DNA of 64,000 bases. Source: Blasia pusilla. Its lineage: Eukaryota; Marchantiophyta; Marchantiopsida; Blasiales. The stretch's first letter is position 1. The number at the start of each line of letters is the position of its first letter. The notes below the pieces were generated by a model. It made no database searches and was not told the DNA's origin. It was given only the letters and a program-made list of their open reading frames with translations. Position numbers and translations under genes: made by a program. Positions 46,330-58,905 of this stretch are shown here, one piece after another. The stretch covers positions 124,001-188,000 of the forward strand of contig CM114272.1 in assembly GCA_050084515.1 (NCBI GenBank), in the 5' to 3' direction.

Positions 46330-47640
46330 CCGAAGATTCTTAGTTGGTTCCTAGCCTTTACTCGAGAAAGCATGACATAAGCATGGCCTAACAACAAATA
46401 CATACTTAATAACTAAAAGACAAGGATCATAAATTGTTGATCCCTAACTTTTGTTACCCATCATTGCGTAGCCAAGAATTAGTGGGAATGTGCTCTTTAC
46501 ATATTTCTGGTGGGATGCATACTTGAGAGTTGCAAATTTTGATCTACTAATGAGTAAAGATTTGTTGTTTGATAAGATTGTGACCATAATACCTACCAAG
46601 TCCTCACCATCGTAAATTAAGTCTATCACTTTTGCCAAGGAGCCATTGGCAGCTTGCAACTTCAAATTAATTTTTGAAGTAAGTATGACAGTACAATGCA
46701 ATGCAACATATGGCAATTTGTGGAATGTGTTGTCTTCTAGCCAAGTGCTGAATTCGGGTGTGAGTGGAGCATCTGATGTAACAAGTACTTTGAAAATAGA
46801 TGCATCTCCAAAATAACATCTCAAAGTAAGCACATTGAATATTGATACATCTTGCCAATATGTGCACACTATTGTTTTGTCATGGTGAATAAAATCGACA
46901 ACTTCATTTTCTCAAGTAAAATTACCACACAAAAATTGGTTAAGTTGAAGTTTTGTAGGTTGTGTATTTCTAATAGAATTAAGAAATTCAAGATAGTCTG
47001 CGTCATCATAATGTCAGACTGGAGTTGATGATTCAAAGGTCATAGTTTTGTGAAAGAATGTTGAGGATATCAAGTGGTAGTTGGAACAGTAATGAATGGT
47101 TTTATGGCTTCACATTGGAGGTAATTGACATATGTCACCAACTAAGATCACTAGTTTTTACCAAATGGATTCATATGATCATTATTACAAACTTCATTCA
47201 AGCGCATTGCAACTATTTGTGGAAGTTTTTGCATTAACATTGAACACTCGTCTATAACAATGACCTAAGCAAATTTCAACCTTAAATAGCTATCGGAAGT
47301 TGGGTGCATGGATGGGAGATCACCTTTCACAAGTATTGCAAAAGCATAATGAACAGTGGTGGCCTCATTCTGAAGTCTAACAGTTGCAATATCTCTAGTT
47401 GTTGTTAGCAATGGGTTTATTCCTGCCTCAATCCATACTTTTTGCATTAAGGTTATGAAATATGTTTTACCACATCCAAATGGACTTTTGAGAAGTACGA
47501 GACCTGATGTAAGGATACGCAGAGTATTGAAAAGAGCAAGTTGCATCGTTAAGAGTATAGAGGTTTGTTTCTGTGTTGGCGATCTCATATTGACAAGAGG
47601 AAGGAGTTGGATGGAATGAAGATTGTAAGAGCATCTCATT
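46330..47640 (-). pseudogene. PIF1-like DNA helicase, degenerate (possible Helitron remnant)
   Basis: Motifs appear in the correct order on the minus strand but in different frames with stops between them. Walker A SPFGCGKTYF lies near 47455-47490; Walker B VIVIDECSM near 47245-47275, just after a stop; LVILVGDICQLPPM near 47110-47155; LKLQAANGSLAKVIDLIYDG and PLILGYAMMGNKS in 46444-46680; and GHAYVMLSRVKARNQLRIFG near 46330-46395. This order and these signatures are those of PIF1 helicases, which plant genomes carry mainly as cellular PIF1 genes or as Helitron helicase domains. No Helitron Rep domain or CTRR end was recognised, so the origin is open. More open stretches at 45716-46111 may be a decayed C-terminal extension. 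Confidence 0.7.
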
Positions 47641-47649
47641 GATGTTCAT

Positions 47650-48690
47650 ATCTAATTTAGGCTATAGAATGTCAGTAACTTTGGCAAGGATTTCTGAAAG
47701 GTAAACTTGGCCCCATAAATTCTTGATAGCGTGGTTCTTAACAAGAGTGTAAACATCCTTAATGTTATTAACAATTTCCCTATGCATGCATTAATGTAAA
47801 AAAGTCGAGGATTCTAAGCCTGACGATACAAGAGAAGCTTCAGATCTGAATGAAATATTATGGAGCAAGGCAATGTAGAAAAATTTGTTCCATTAACGCA
47901 GAGGGTGGAATTTGGTAAACCAAACAAACCAATTTTTTTTAACACAATATTTCCAAGGTTGTATAGTGCAAGAAATTTATTCATGTTTATAGGGTAAACT
48001 TTGACTGACTCATAAATTGACTAGTACTCAACAAATGTAATGTTTTCAAGTTATAGTGGCATGTTAGAATAGAGGACGACAAGATGAATGGAGGGAATAG
48101 AAGTATTCTTGTACAATTAGTTGTGTGGGGGATTAGTGTCAACATAGTGAACAACTTGTGAGCGAAAAATAATAGGTATTTGCATAGAGGTTAATGCAAC
48201 TTTCATTTAGGAAATAGATCTATTTAGGACCACTCCATAAATCAACTTTTAACTTAATTTCATCTAACCCTCCTAACCCTAGGCATCTTGCAGTGTCAGT
48301 GTCGATGTCCAAGAATCCTGTCGGTTCAGATTTAAGTGCATATTTGATTAAATAGAAGGACCAGTCAGTATTTGTCACCCAGCTGTAAGTTCATATGGGC
48401 TTTCCATAGTAGTAAAAGCAAAGGGTGGTACGGTATTATATTACGGTGCTCTAGAGATGGATGATAATAGTTCCACCTCATGGTTTTTGGATCAATATAT
48501 GGTTCAATTTTTTGGTTTGGAAGTAAGGGAAAGCCAAGGCGGAAGAAAGGCTTCTGGTTTCTTATGCGTACAATGCATACTCTCTCTTTACACCTATGTA
48601 GTTATTTATTTAAGACATATTGAGAAAGAAGGTCGTCTAAAGATATTCACTAGAAGAAATTGCATATTATATGACTTTAATAAATAACTA
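47650..48690. other. AT-rich stretch without a recognisable gene
   Basis: It may include decayed 5' parts of the helicase pseudogene. A 76-codon plus-strand open stretch at 48457-48687 has no recognisable similarity and low-complexity codon use. Confidence 0.35.
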
Positions 48691-50120
48691 GGTTGAGTCA
48701 TTGTTCACGGTAAATAACTCATGATTATTCATGACCATTTGAGTCATATAAACCAAGTCATTTATGTCGTGCGCATACACATTGCTACACAACATACATC
48801 GCTGTCACCGAGCACATACAAAAATATGCACGATCCCATGCTAACTCATGGCATCCAAACAACGAGACAAGAAGTATCAAAATATCTCCAATAAAATAAG
48901 GTGAAATCTCTCTCATAACACCATAACTCTCACATGTGTGCAGTCTCACATGTCTCTCTCAATGTCAAACCAAATCCACTCTCCTAATGAGAGGCTTGGG
49001 TTACACTCACAAGGCAAGGGACCATAGCTCCGCGGCCTCGTGTTAAGAGGTTCAACAAAGAGCGAATGAGCTCTCAAGCTCTCTCTCCTTGAGGTATACC
49101 CCTCCCCTCTCCCAAGCTCTCTCTATGGTAACCTATGCTCCCAAGTCACCTCCTTGGCTCTTGACCTAATGTAGGAGGTCAAGGGTCACTTCCCAAAATA
49201 AAAAGTCGACCATATACTCAAAATGGTACTTATCTAAAATAGTAAGTTCTTCAATATGGCTCCAAATGAGTCGAAACAAAGGGAAAACCTGCTCTCTCAA
49301 GTTTCCCGGGGCCTCAACAGGTCATCCTTGACCTCCTTTGCCTATTCTTCACTACTCGTGAAGGCGATCTACTAGATCTCATCGATCTATCCTAAAAGAC
49401 GTGATATTTGTAAGAAATGACTCTATCTACTATATTGATAAATGACTGAAGTTATTAGTTACTTAGTCATTCATATATGACTAAGATGGCACGTGTGAGT
49501 GCCAAGTTGGCGTATGACATGGCAAGAAGATCGTTGTACAACCACCTTTGCAAGACACGTTTAGGTAATGACATAGTCATAAATATACTTTCATAACGAG
49601 CATATCGAGCATGATTTTCATATTAAATCCTATATAGCCACGTGTCATATTTGGGAATGATGGACTATTAAGTCTATTAGGGATCAATCACATAACAACA
49701 CGTGCAATGATATTGTCAAATGACAATATAACATATGATTGAAATGACTGAGTCATACATAATGATTGCATTATTTCCTATGACTACATGAGTCATTAAA
49801 TATGACTAAATGGATTGGTACTTATGACTATTTTAGTCATCCCATACGTGATAGTCATATTTTATAACATTCATGGTTTGAGTCATTTATCTTGAGATAT
49901 TCATGACTCTACCAATCGTATTACCTAACCATTTGAGTCATTGTATTAATTGTATCTGTTATTATCGTGACTATATTAGTTATTTTTATTACTACACCAT
50001 ATATTATCGTGGCCGTTTGAGTTATTAGACATATTTTATTAGTCATTCATACAACTCTATCAATTGTGTTTTATTACTAGATCATATAGTGTGATCACAC
50101 TTTATGTCATTGCTTGTGCT
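48690..50120. repeat. domain dense in ATGAC/GTCAT in alternating orientation
   Basis: Outside the inserted solo LTR (48775-49406) this stretch contains by eye about 25 copies of ATGAC or its complement GTCAT. They often come in facing pairs such as ATGACTGAGTCAT (about 49744-49756), ATGACTACATGAGTCAT and ATGACTATTTTAGTCAT. The pairs could form many small hairpins. It looks like an unusual foldback-type or palindromic repeat. Confidence 0.6.
48775..49406 (-). repeat. solo LTR of the methyltransferase-bearing gypsy family
   Basis: It is the reverse complement of a sequence homologous to 15144-15761 over its full length, starting TGTCGTGCGCATACAC and ending CTAAAAGACGTGATA. No internal retrotransposon sequence is next to it, so it is a solo LTR. 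The terminal TG..CA reads TG..TA, one base off. No clear 5-bp target duplication was found. Confidence 0.85.
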
Positions 50121-51217
50121 ATATTAGTGATTGTTATGATCAAAGTTATTGTCCAATCTAAGTGGTGCTCATTTGAGTAACATAATTATAGATTCTCTGA
50201 GATTCAGCAAGCAGTAATGTCAATCCAAGTAGCATAAAAAATTGTGAGGATCCACGATATTTGAATCTGAAGTTCAAGAAGAGGGAAATATATTGGGCAA
50301 GTAATTATAGGCTACATACAAATATCAACTACAATGTTGAAAACTACAAATGCTATACAATCAAATCATTTTCTAATTGATGAAACCAAAATATAGATGA
50401 TTCATTATCTATAAGAATCAAAGTATGTACGTAGAAATGAGAAAGAAGGAATTAGTTCAAATGGAGGCCAAACTACAAATGAATGACTTGATGGAATCAT
50501 TATTAAAGTTTAAAGTTTAAACAATTGTGAAAATCACAAAATCCAAAGATCCTAATGACATAGCTTCTTCATATTCAACTCTGACCAAATGATTGAAGTT
50601 CCAACCGCATCGCTAAGTGTGAGTTCAGCATGTTTGTCCATTGTATTCAGCTTCCATAGTTGGTAATCCGGTTGCGTTGAATCCTTAAGATCCACATGAA
50701 CTAACCCAAGACCTATATATATATCCTTCCCAAATATCTTAGTGATTTAGGTTCAAACTATGGAATATCACCATACAATGAGTTTCTTTGCCAGGTTCCT
50801 ACATTGCAATTCCACAAAATGAAGAAAAGAACGAACTCACATCGTTAAAAATACATATAATAACTGATTGACTGAGTGATGTCATGATCAATGCATACAA
50901 GAAATGCAGAGATGTTAAGTTTGCACCCTTAGTGATCCTTGACTTCAAAGATTTTGAGCTTCAATTTTACATCAGACTCACTCCTTTTGTCGTGATTAGG
51001 GCCACTTTCTTGTGAAATTGCTTCGCTCTATGGGTTCTCTACAAACCCCACAAGGTACTAATAGAGAATGGAAATAAGATCTCTAATACTTATAGTTTTC
51101 ATAGAGAGAAACTCATATCGAGTGAGATAGGAAGCTCCCCTTTGATATTGGCATAAAATAGTTCCAAGATTGTAAGGCGGTTCAAAGATAGATCTAGGGG
51201 AACTAACCTCCTCATTT

Positions 51218-51225
<8 letters not shown>
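50121..51225. other. AT-rich spacer
   Basis: No gene or clear repeat seen. Confidence 0.4.

Positions 51226-51265
<40 letters not shown>
51226..51265. repeat. (GA)n microsatellite
   Basis: About 20 GA units. Confidence 0.95.
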
Positions 51266-51268
<3 letters not shown>

Positions 51269-51740
51269 TTGGGAGACAAGATGCTACTTCTCTCAAGTTG
51301 AGATGCCCCCCACCCTCTAAAGACGATGAAAATGAATTAATGAATGAAGTTATTTCTTGTCCATATGGGGCTTATGGGCCAAATAACGACAAATGCATGT
51401 AACGCTCCACAAAATACATCTATTTGTAGTGCACTAGTCTGGCTATGCCAACCTCTTAGGCCAAATGGATCAGCCAATTAATTTGACTTGTTATGATTGA
51501 AGGTGGAAAGGCTCTCTCTAAGGGGGTAACAACCACAACGGCCTCCACCTCCACAAGAACACAATCCTCCAAACGTATATCTTTGCTCCACACCCAACTA
51601 CAATGAATACCCAAACACAATCACAATGGAATATTTTTATCAAAAAATTGCATGAAGATTTAGGTTCCTCATTTTAAGAGTGCATGCACTATGTGGATTA
51701 ATCCTTATGTCAAAAAATCCTACAATCTATATATGGTAGC

Positions 51741-52078
51741 AAGGTTGCACACGGAAAACTTCCGTGTCCGTAGAGTTATGTCCGTTCTATGGGTGTACAT
51801 GTCGGTGCGGGCCCGGGCACCCGAGCCCGTCCAAAGCCCGTCGCGTAGACCCGGATTGTCGGAGCCCACACTCGTTGCATGGCCCATAACCAAGCCCGCA
51901 AGGCGGTCTTGGCCCTCATTGGGCCGGCTAAAGCCCTCACGGGGCTCACATGGCAAGATGGGGGCCCACATGGGGCCCGTACAACCCTAGTCTACGCGGC
52001 GGGCTTCGGGCAAGCTCGAGTGCGGGCCGTGCATGTCGATCCCATGGACACACTTGTTTGTTTCCATGCAACCTTTTC
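51741..52078. mobile_element. GC-rich non-autonomous inverted-repeat element, copy 2
   Basis: The left end AAGGTTGCA (51741-51749) and right end TGCAACCTT (52067-52075) are perfect inverted repeats. TGGTAGC lies just before the left end (51734-51740) and again at 52079-52085, a likely 7-8 bp target duplication. The interior is rich in GGGCCC-type sequence, with ACTTCCGTGTCCGTAGA and ATGTCCGTT near the left end. The target size and short inverted ends suit a hAT-mobilised non-autonomous element. No coding capacity. Confidence 0.7.
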
Positions 52079-52085
52079 TGGTAGC

Positions 52086-53624
52086 TTGGAGTTCAACCGA
52101 TGCCAACCCATGTATTAAAATGAATAGCATGTCATAATTAGTCGATGGAGGTCGTGGGTCTTCAGTCCCTTTCCCCAATTGACTCGCTGAGTGATCATCT
52201 AGAAAGGCCAATTGCAAATATGCACCATATCTTTTTGACATCCTAAAAAAGGAAAAACGTTCAGTAATATATGTTGCTCTACCCTAGTCGAAACCCATGG
52301 CGCAGATGGCCTACTCACCCTACTATTTTCCTTCTCGAACAACCACACCTTCGAATGCACATCCATTTTCTTGCTCACTTCTTTGTAAGAATCTCTCTTT
52401 TTGGCGAGACAAATGATGCATCAACAAGCACGATATATGATCCTCAATGTGCATGGGATCCTTGAAGCATTGGATCAATGGTCTATACACAATAAATAAG
52501 CAATTCACAAGCTCATGTCAAAAGAAGCTTGCACTTATGATGATTCAACAATTTGCTCATATATACACCAAAATTATTATGCATTATATTAAGCACAAGT
52601 CCTCATATTCTAATAAGGCAAGGAAATTTATTAAGGCATGACTCTCGCTTGATTCCATAGTCCTTGCAAGGTATGTCATCCTTATACACATAATCTTCCT
52701 GCGCCAACCAATCCACATATGTTCTAGTAGATGGGATCTTGATATTCTCCATCGATTCTCCTACTATGTTCAACCTTAGGATATGCACGCGAGGAAAATA
52801 CTTGGTCATACATGGGTATATGATGGTTCTCAACTCTCCGTAATATTCCGCCTCCAACCCAAGTCCATATGTTGAATATGCTAACTTACTTGAAACCTAC
52901 AAACGTGATATCGTATCCATATTGTGCACAATCCAAACTTAGTGTTAGCCGACATGATGGAAGGTTCCACTTAATACACTTGCATGTTGTCATAGAAGTG
53001 CATAATGCATCATGGGGAAAGGAGGAATCAACTTGCATTATGAAGTTCATCATGCATCTATCATATCTTAGTTAGCCAATGTATAGAGATCAACCGCGTC
53101 GACGACATATAGGGTCAACAGGCAATATTTGGGCATAACTTTTTCATGAGATGTCAGAAGAGGTTGGCGACAGATTTGTTGCGTTGGCTTCGTCATTTCA
53201 AACAAGTCTTGTCTTTTTCTACCCTCAGGAAAATTACATGTTGACGGAATCAAGGATTATCCTGTAACCTATGCACGCAAGTTAACGTTTGGAGAGAGAT
53301 TTTTAGGGGAAGAGCTTTTGACTCTTCCCAAGGGTATAAGAGAGGGAGAGAGGGCATTGACAAGCCTTCTTTCTCATGTTGAGAATGCCTTCTCTCCCTT
53401 TCTTCTTGAAGCCTATAAAACGTGGTCTCTTCATGGCACTCAATGCTCATATCCATAACTTGAACTTCCTCTCATACGATGGCAACTCGTCCACAAGCAG
53501 CTTGAGGTACATGTCTAAATGGTTAGCCATCTTAGGGCTTACAATATGTATAATAAATTAACCATATATGAGAAAAATGACTATTTTCCTACCAAACCAA
53601 ATATATTCTATATACATATATATC
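52086..53624. other. intergenic, no gene seen
   Basis: Open stretches on both strands are short and show no domain. Nothing else was recognised. Confidence 0.4.
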
Positions 53625-54915
53625 TACTTCGACAAGATGGAAGACCTTATTTTCATTGAAGGTTTAATGGTAAGGGTCAAAAAATGAGTTAAACATTTTT
53701 GAGCTTTTGGTCAGAACTCCATATTGCTCCAAAATCTTCAAGAGAGCTAAATATATCTTGGGGATCAACTCTATAAAATCTCAACTCTATATAAGATACT
53801 TGTACAGGATAAAAAATGAAAAGACCCTATTTTCATTGAAGGTTTAATCGCACGGGTCCAAAAATGACTTAGCAATTTCTGAACTTTTGGTCACAACTCC
53901 ATTTAGCTTGAAACTTTGCAAGAGAGCTACACATACCTTGTGGATCAAGTGTACCGAAATTCAGTTCTAGATGAGATACTTGGACAACATGGAAAATAAA
54001 AAGATGTTATTTTTGTTGAAAGTTTAATGGCGCCAATTCTAAAATGAGTAAATAATTTTTGTGCTTTTGGTCACAACTCCATTTTTCTTGAAACTTTTAA
54101 AAAGAGCTACATTCGCCATGGGGATCAAATGTATTGAATTTCAGCTTTAGATGAGATAGTTGGACAAGATGGAAAATGAAAAGACCCCATTTTCATTGAA
54201 GGTTTAATTGTGAGGGTCAAAAAATGATTGAACAATATATGAGCTTTTTTTCACAACTCCTTTTTGCTTGAAACTTTGCAAGAGAGCTGAATTCACTATG
54301 GGGATCAAGTGTACCGCATATCAGCTATATATGAGATACTTGGATATCAAGATGAAAAATGAAAAGACCTTCTTTTCATTGAAGGTTTAATCGCGCAGAT
54401 CCAAAAGTGACGTACCACTTTATGAGCTTTTGGTCACAAATCCATTTAGCTTGAAACTTTTAATAAGGAGAGCTAAATATATATTGGGAATCAAGTATAC
54501 TAAAGTTCAACTCTAGATGAGATACTTGGACAAGATGAAAAATGAAAAGACCCTATTTTAATTGAAGGTATAATTGTGAGGGTAAAAAAAATGACTTACC
54601 AATTTATGAGCTTTTGGCCACAACTCCATTTTCTTGAAACTTTGCAAGAGAGCTACATATATCATGGGGATCAAGTATAACACAATTCAACTCTAGCTGA
54701 GATACTTGGATAAGATGGAAAATGAAAAGACCCTATTTTTATTGAAGGTTTAATGGCACGGGTCCAAAAACAAGTTAAAATTTTTTGAACTTTTGGTAAT
54801 AACTCCATTTTGTTTGAAACTTTGCAAGAGATGTAAATTCACCATAGGGATCAAGTGTACCAAATTTATGTTCTAGAGGAGATACTTTGACAAGATAAAA
54901 ACTGAAAAAATCTTC
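53625..54915. repeat. tandem satellite, period 180-183 bp, about seven copies
   Basis: The landmark AAGACC-type segment followed by TTTCATTGAAGGTTTAAT starts at 53641, 53821, 54001, 54181, 54364, 54547 and 54727, with a decayed eighth start near 54906. The spacing is 180, 180, 180, 183, 183, 180. Copies also share GAGCTTTTGGTCACAACTCC, CTTGAAACTTTGCAAGAGAG and GAGATACTTGGACAAGATGG. Copies differ from one another at many positions, so the array is old. Confidence 0.9.
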
Positions 54916-55984
54916 TTTTAAAAATTCTTTCCCCACTCTTCTAAAAAAATGCCATTCCTCAATTAAAATTTATATGATATCCTACTCACTTAAATAATGG
55001 CACCCTTCCTAAAAATTTTAACAATATCTACCCTTTCTCCATTAAAATTAAAATTTCCTTCTCATCAAACATTAATTTAGAGAATAAATTATAAAATTTT
55101 AATATTGTTTTTAATTATCCCACTACTCTCATTGTATATCTAAGATCATCCATTATCATGTAAATTAATGAAATTACTAAAGAATAAGTAATGAATATAA
55201 ATATTCTAGTCTTTGAAATTCATTTTCCCTACCCATTTAATGTTAGTCAAGTTACAAAATTCAACCATGTTGCTATTTTTTCGTAGTGAACCACATATTT
55301 CTCTCATTGTAAAAATAGGGTCTCTAGTCATAATATAAAATTTAAAAATATCCAATTTTTCCAAAATTTTAATTCACAATTTTCAAATAATTTAGTGTAT
55401 TGTAATGATTCAATCATTCCCGTCTTTCTACTTCTCAATTTAATATAGGCCCACCCGGAAAATTTTCAAATTAGACTTCTTGGATATTCATTATTTTCTA
55501 AGATAATTAATCAGATCTCCTTAGAAGTAGAAGTTAAAAATGTTTGAAAATATGCAATTTTTTTAATATAATAATAAAATTTATATCTAACAAACCTTGC
55601 TATCATCGTACCTTCCACCTTACCCAAGGACTTATAACCCTAGAGAAAAATTTGATTCATTTCATGAACTCACTTCATGGACAATATTCATAAGTGGCTC
55701 ATATTCACAAGTCTCCTAAGTGAAATATTTTGAAATATTTTTTCAAAAAATGGGTGGTAACCCATAAAACATATGGATTGAGAGAAACCTCATACTTATG
55801 TACATTACAAAGATATAAATATGAACTCATTCTAGACAAGGCATGTCCTCCACATCGTCATAATGAACCCCCATGTCCTTCATAAACTCCGTGACTTTGA
55901 TCTGAACAAATACCTTGCTCACTAACTTCCTCTTCTTTGCGGGGAGGTCCTCATAATTTGGAAGATCATTGAATAAGGGCAATC
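54916..55984. other. very AT-rich spacer
   Basis: No gene seen. Several TAAAATTT-type runs occur but no ordered repeat. Confidence 0.5.
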
Positions 55985-57780
55985 CTATTTCCACCCATTT
56001 CCTTTCATTTTCCTTGCAAATTCTCCAATCGCATGCTCAAGCCACTTCAGCCACGACTTCTTGAACTCTGCTTTTAGAACTTGTGAGTCACTTGTGCTAT
56101 CCAAGTGCGCCTTCAATTTATCTTCCATGATGAAATCTGAGACCGTCTTCTTTTTCACCTTCGCACGCGTCGGTTGTCTCCGTGTGTCATGTGGTTCTTC
56201 CCCTCTTTTGTCACCCTCTTTGTCGTGAGGACTATGGTCTGCATGAGGTGGCAACTCCATCTTGTCTTTTACCAAAATCCAAAAGGAAAAGAAAAAATTA
56301 GAAAAGATTTCAATACTAGTGACACAATGACACACAATACATCCATAGATCAACTAAGCTTACTCATTTACAAACATTCAGAGTCATACATTCACTTTTT
56401 TCAATCAAGTCTTCCATTTCTCATAAAAAAATTACAATCCTCAAACAGACTTACAATCATATTATCGTGGTTACTGGCCTTAATCTTATCTGCATCGTCT
56501 ACACCTAATATTTTCGTATTTTCCTTGATATATTCGATAAGATACTCTAAGCTTTTGCGATTAGAGAGGTTCGGAGCTGATGCCCACTTTCGAATTCTTT
56601 CCAAATAAGTAAATCTCACATACGCATGGGCATCCTTGACAGCGAGGTTGTATGCCACATGGTTCAAATTCTTCACAATCATTCATAGGGCATAGATTTT
56701 GGTGGCTGTGCTGAAAGGAAAATTCTTAGGTCATGCTGTCAACTCCGATGCTATATGCCCAACATGATTTTTTTTTTCATGCTGCCACCATCTATAAGGT
56801 GACTTTAAGCACTCATCAATCCACAAAGCATTTCCCCAATCTCCAACCCAATGTATGGGTTTGAGTTGGATCCAAAATGGATGAAAATGTTTATAGAATG
56901 AAGGTTGGTATAAAGAACCCCCCGTTTGTAGACAGTCTCCATAGTACCAAGAAGGGAAACCACAAGCAAGACAACATTAGATGTCATTGCGAGACATCTG
57001 CTCTTTTCCAACTCTCCTAAACTAGCCCCGCCATTCTTCAAGGTAGGCATGCTCGCAACCAATTTTCAAGGTGCTCACCATTCTAATATGGATAAATGCG
57101 ACGCGGTGGATTCTTCATCAACCTTCGCACCATGCAAAAAAAACCTCGATGTAAAATAGTCGTAAACATCTCTTAGTGCATCATCGATTTTCTTGAAATT
57201 GATCGAGATGATTCCTGAAACACCTTAATGCAATAGTAAATATCTTCACTAAAGCCAAGGTTTTGGTTTATTTTATAATGGTACATATATTTCAAAAATC
57301 CATGTAACTCCACATGGAACTAACAATGTTTGCCCCATGGAAGCACTACGTCCCTTGAAAAGACGTTGAGTATTTCTTAACTCTACACTAAAATCTTTCT
57401 ATGAGAGTTGTCTCTTCAACATTCAACTTCTCATTCTTATATGTCTTGAGATTGACTTACACTCTCTCCAGGTGAACACCTTGTTGGGCACAAAATTTAC
57501 TTAACCTCTCGTCCTCTTTGGCATCCACTTCCTAGTTAAATGCCTTTGAGACCCTCTTGGAGAATCTTTGCAACTCCAAGGTGTAGTCATGGAAACCATC
57601 CATACCCCTCGATATGTAGGATCATCTCTTTTCTAATGTAAGCTCAAAAAATGAGTCTAACTATGCCTCTCTTATGGCCATGTCGAATTCATTCCTGGAA
57701 TTTACTCTTTGCCTCTTGGCACTATCATTGGAATCGATTCAGTTATCTCTCGCTCTTGATGACCCAACCCAACTAGACAT
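55985..57780 (-). pseudogene. long decayed coding region of unknown family
   Basis: Reading the minus strand from ATG at 57780 (MSSWVGSSRAR) to the stop at 55985 (ending KMKGNGWK) gives nearly 600 codons of protein-like sequence. It has about ten in-frame stops and at least two frame changes. The best open pieces are 56805-57062 (ending YIGLEIGEMLCGLMSA), 56401-56682 (LNHVAYNLAVKDAHAYVRF, RKWASAPNLSNRKSLEYL) and 55985-56353 (basic, KVKKKTVSDFIMEDKLKAHL). Composition is typical of soluble protein and clearly non-random beside its AT-rich flanks. I recognise no domain. It could be an old transposon protein or a captured gene. Confidence 0.5.
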
Positions 57781-58479
57781 TTCACTCGGAGGAAGAAGAT
57801 AAGAAAATCTCTTACAAAAACCAACGAAAGAAATTTACAAGTGGAGATAAGGAAGTATAAAAAAGATAATGACGGGAGATGCTAAAAAAATGCCTCAAGC
57901 AATGTACATAGGTATGAATGATGGAACGGGGGTTTGGATTTAGGGTTGGGCACTCAAAGGGAATATATGTGTGTTTAAATAAGTTTCCTTGATGACCTCC
58001 ACATCCCCGATGTGCTAAGGGGAACCAATGAAACAAATCTAAAACTCGAGTCTGTGAATCGGAAATCTCAAATCACCAAACAAGTTTAGTGACACAAGAG
58101 ATCTCCACACTGACAACCTCTCACCTAATGTAGAATCAATTAGAGTTTGTTTAAGACATAACAAGGAGTGCAAATATCCAACTTGGTCACAAACAAAATC
58201 CAACTATCCCCGAAAGGCATGCAACGAATTTCCCCAAAATTCCTAGTAACCTTGAAAGCCCTTAGCTTTTAAGGCACCAATGAAATTTGGAGCCTAATCC
58301 ACAAAATCTCTCAAAGAAAAGGAGGAAAACATGGACAATCAAGATAATTGGGGTTAATTAGCCCCTAATCGCTTCCTTATAAGCATTTTGGGGCCCACTT
58401 GTGAGCCCTTTGCATATGGGTTTGAAGAGGGTGGAGGCATGTTCGAATTTAGCCTCCACTAATCCCATACTACCATATG
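57781..58479. other. intergenic, no gene seen
   Basis: AT-rich sequence with no recognisable coding region. It may contain the upstream part of the decayed minus-strand coding region. Confidence 0.35.
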
Positions 58480-58905
58480 TAGCCGCGGGTTTGCGGTATG
58501 TGGGCCAAACGTGGGCCGGACACGGATTTGATGGGTAAGTCAGGGGCGTGCATGTGGCAACGCCCGATTTGTTGGACGGACCCGGGTTACGGCACGGGCT
58601 GACGGCCGGGAAAATCAAGTGTGGGCCTTTTGCGGGGCCGACGTGATTGACGCGACGAATGGGGAAGGCCCGAGGCGGGCCCAATTCATTCTCGAATCAG
58701 GCTCGACGTGGGCTACAAATCAGGTGTTAAAAACGGGCACCGAACGAGATGTGGACTCGCCGAGCAAGGATGGAATGCTCCGGTGGTGCGGGCCCGGGTG
58801 GGTGCCATGGGTATGCGGGCCCGTGGAGCTCGTACTCAGGCCCACACAAACATGTCCGTGCTTGGGACGGACATAAGTCCACAGACAGGGACATATCCGC
58901 GTGAA
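58480..58905 (-). repeat. GC-rich dispersed element, copy 3
   Basis: On the minus strand it begins AAGGTTTCACGCGGATATGTCC and has GACTTATGTCCGTCCCAAGC, then a long GGCCC-rich interior. It matches copies 1 and 2 in layout. The far end near 58480-58510 is not clearly defined. Confidence 0.6.

Noticed and set aside
53625-54915. CRISPR-like spaced repeats
   Set aside because: The repeats are contiguous 180-bp monomers with no unique spacers, in a plant nuclear context; this is a satellite.
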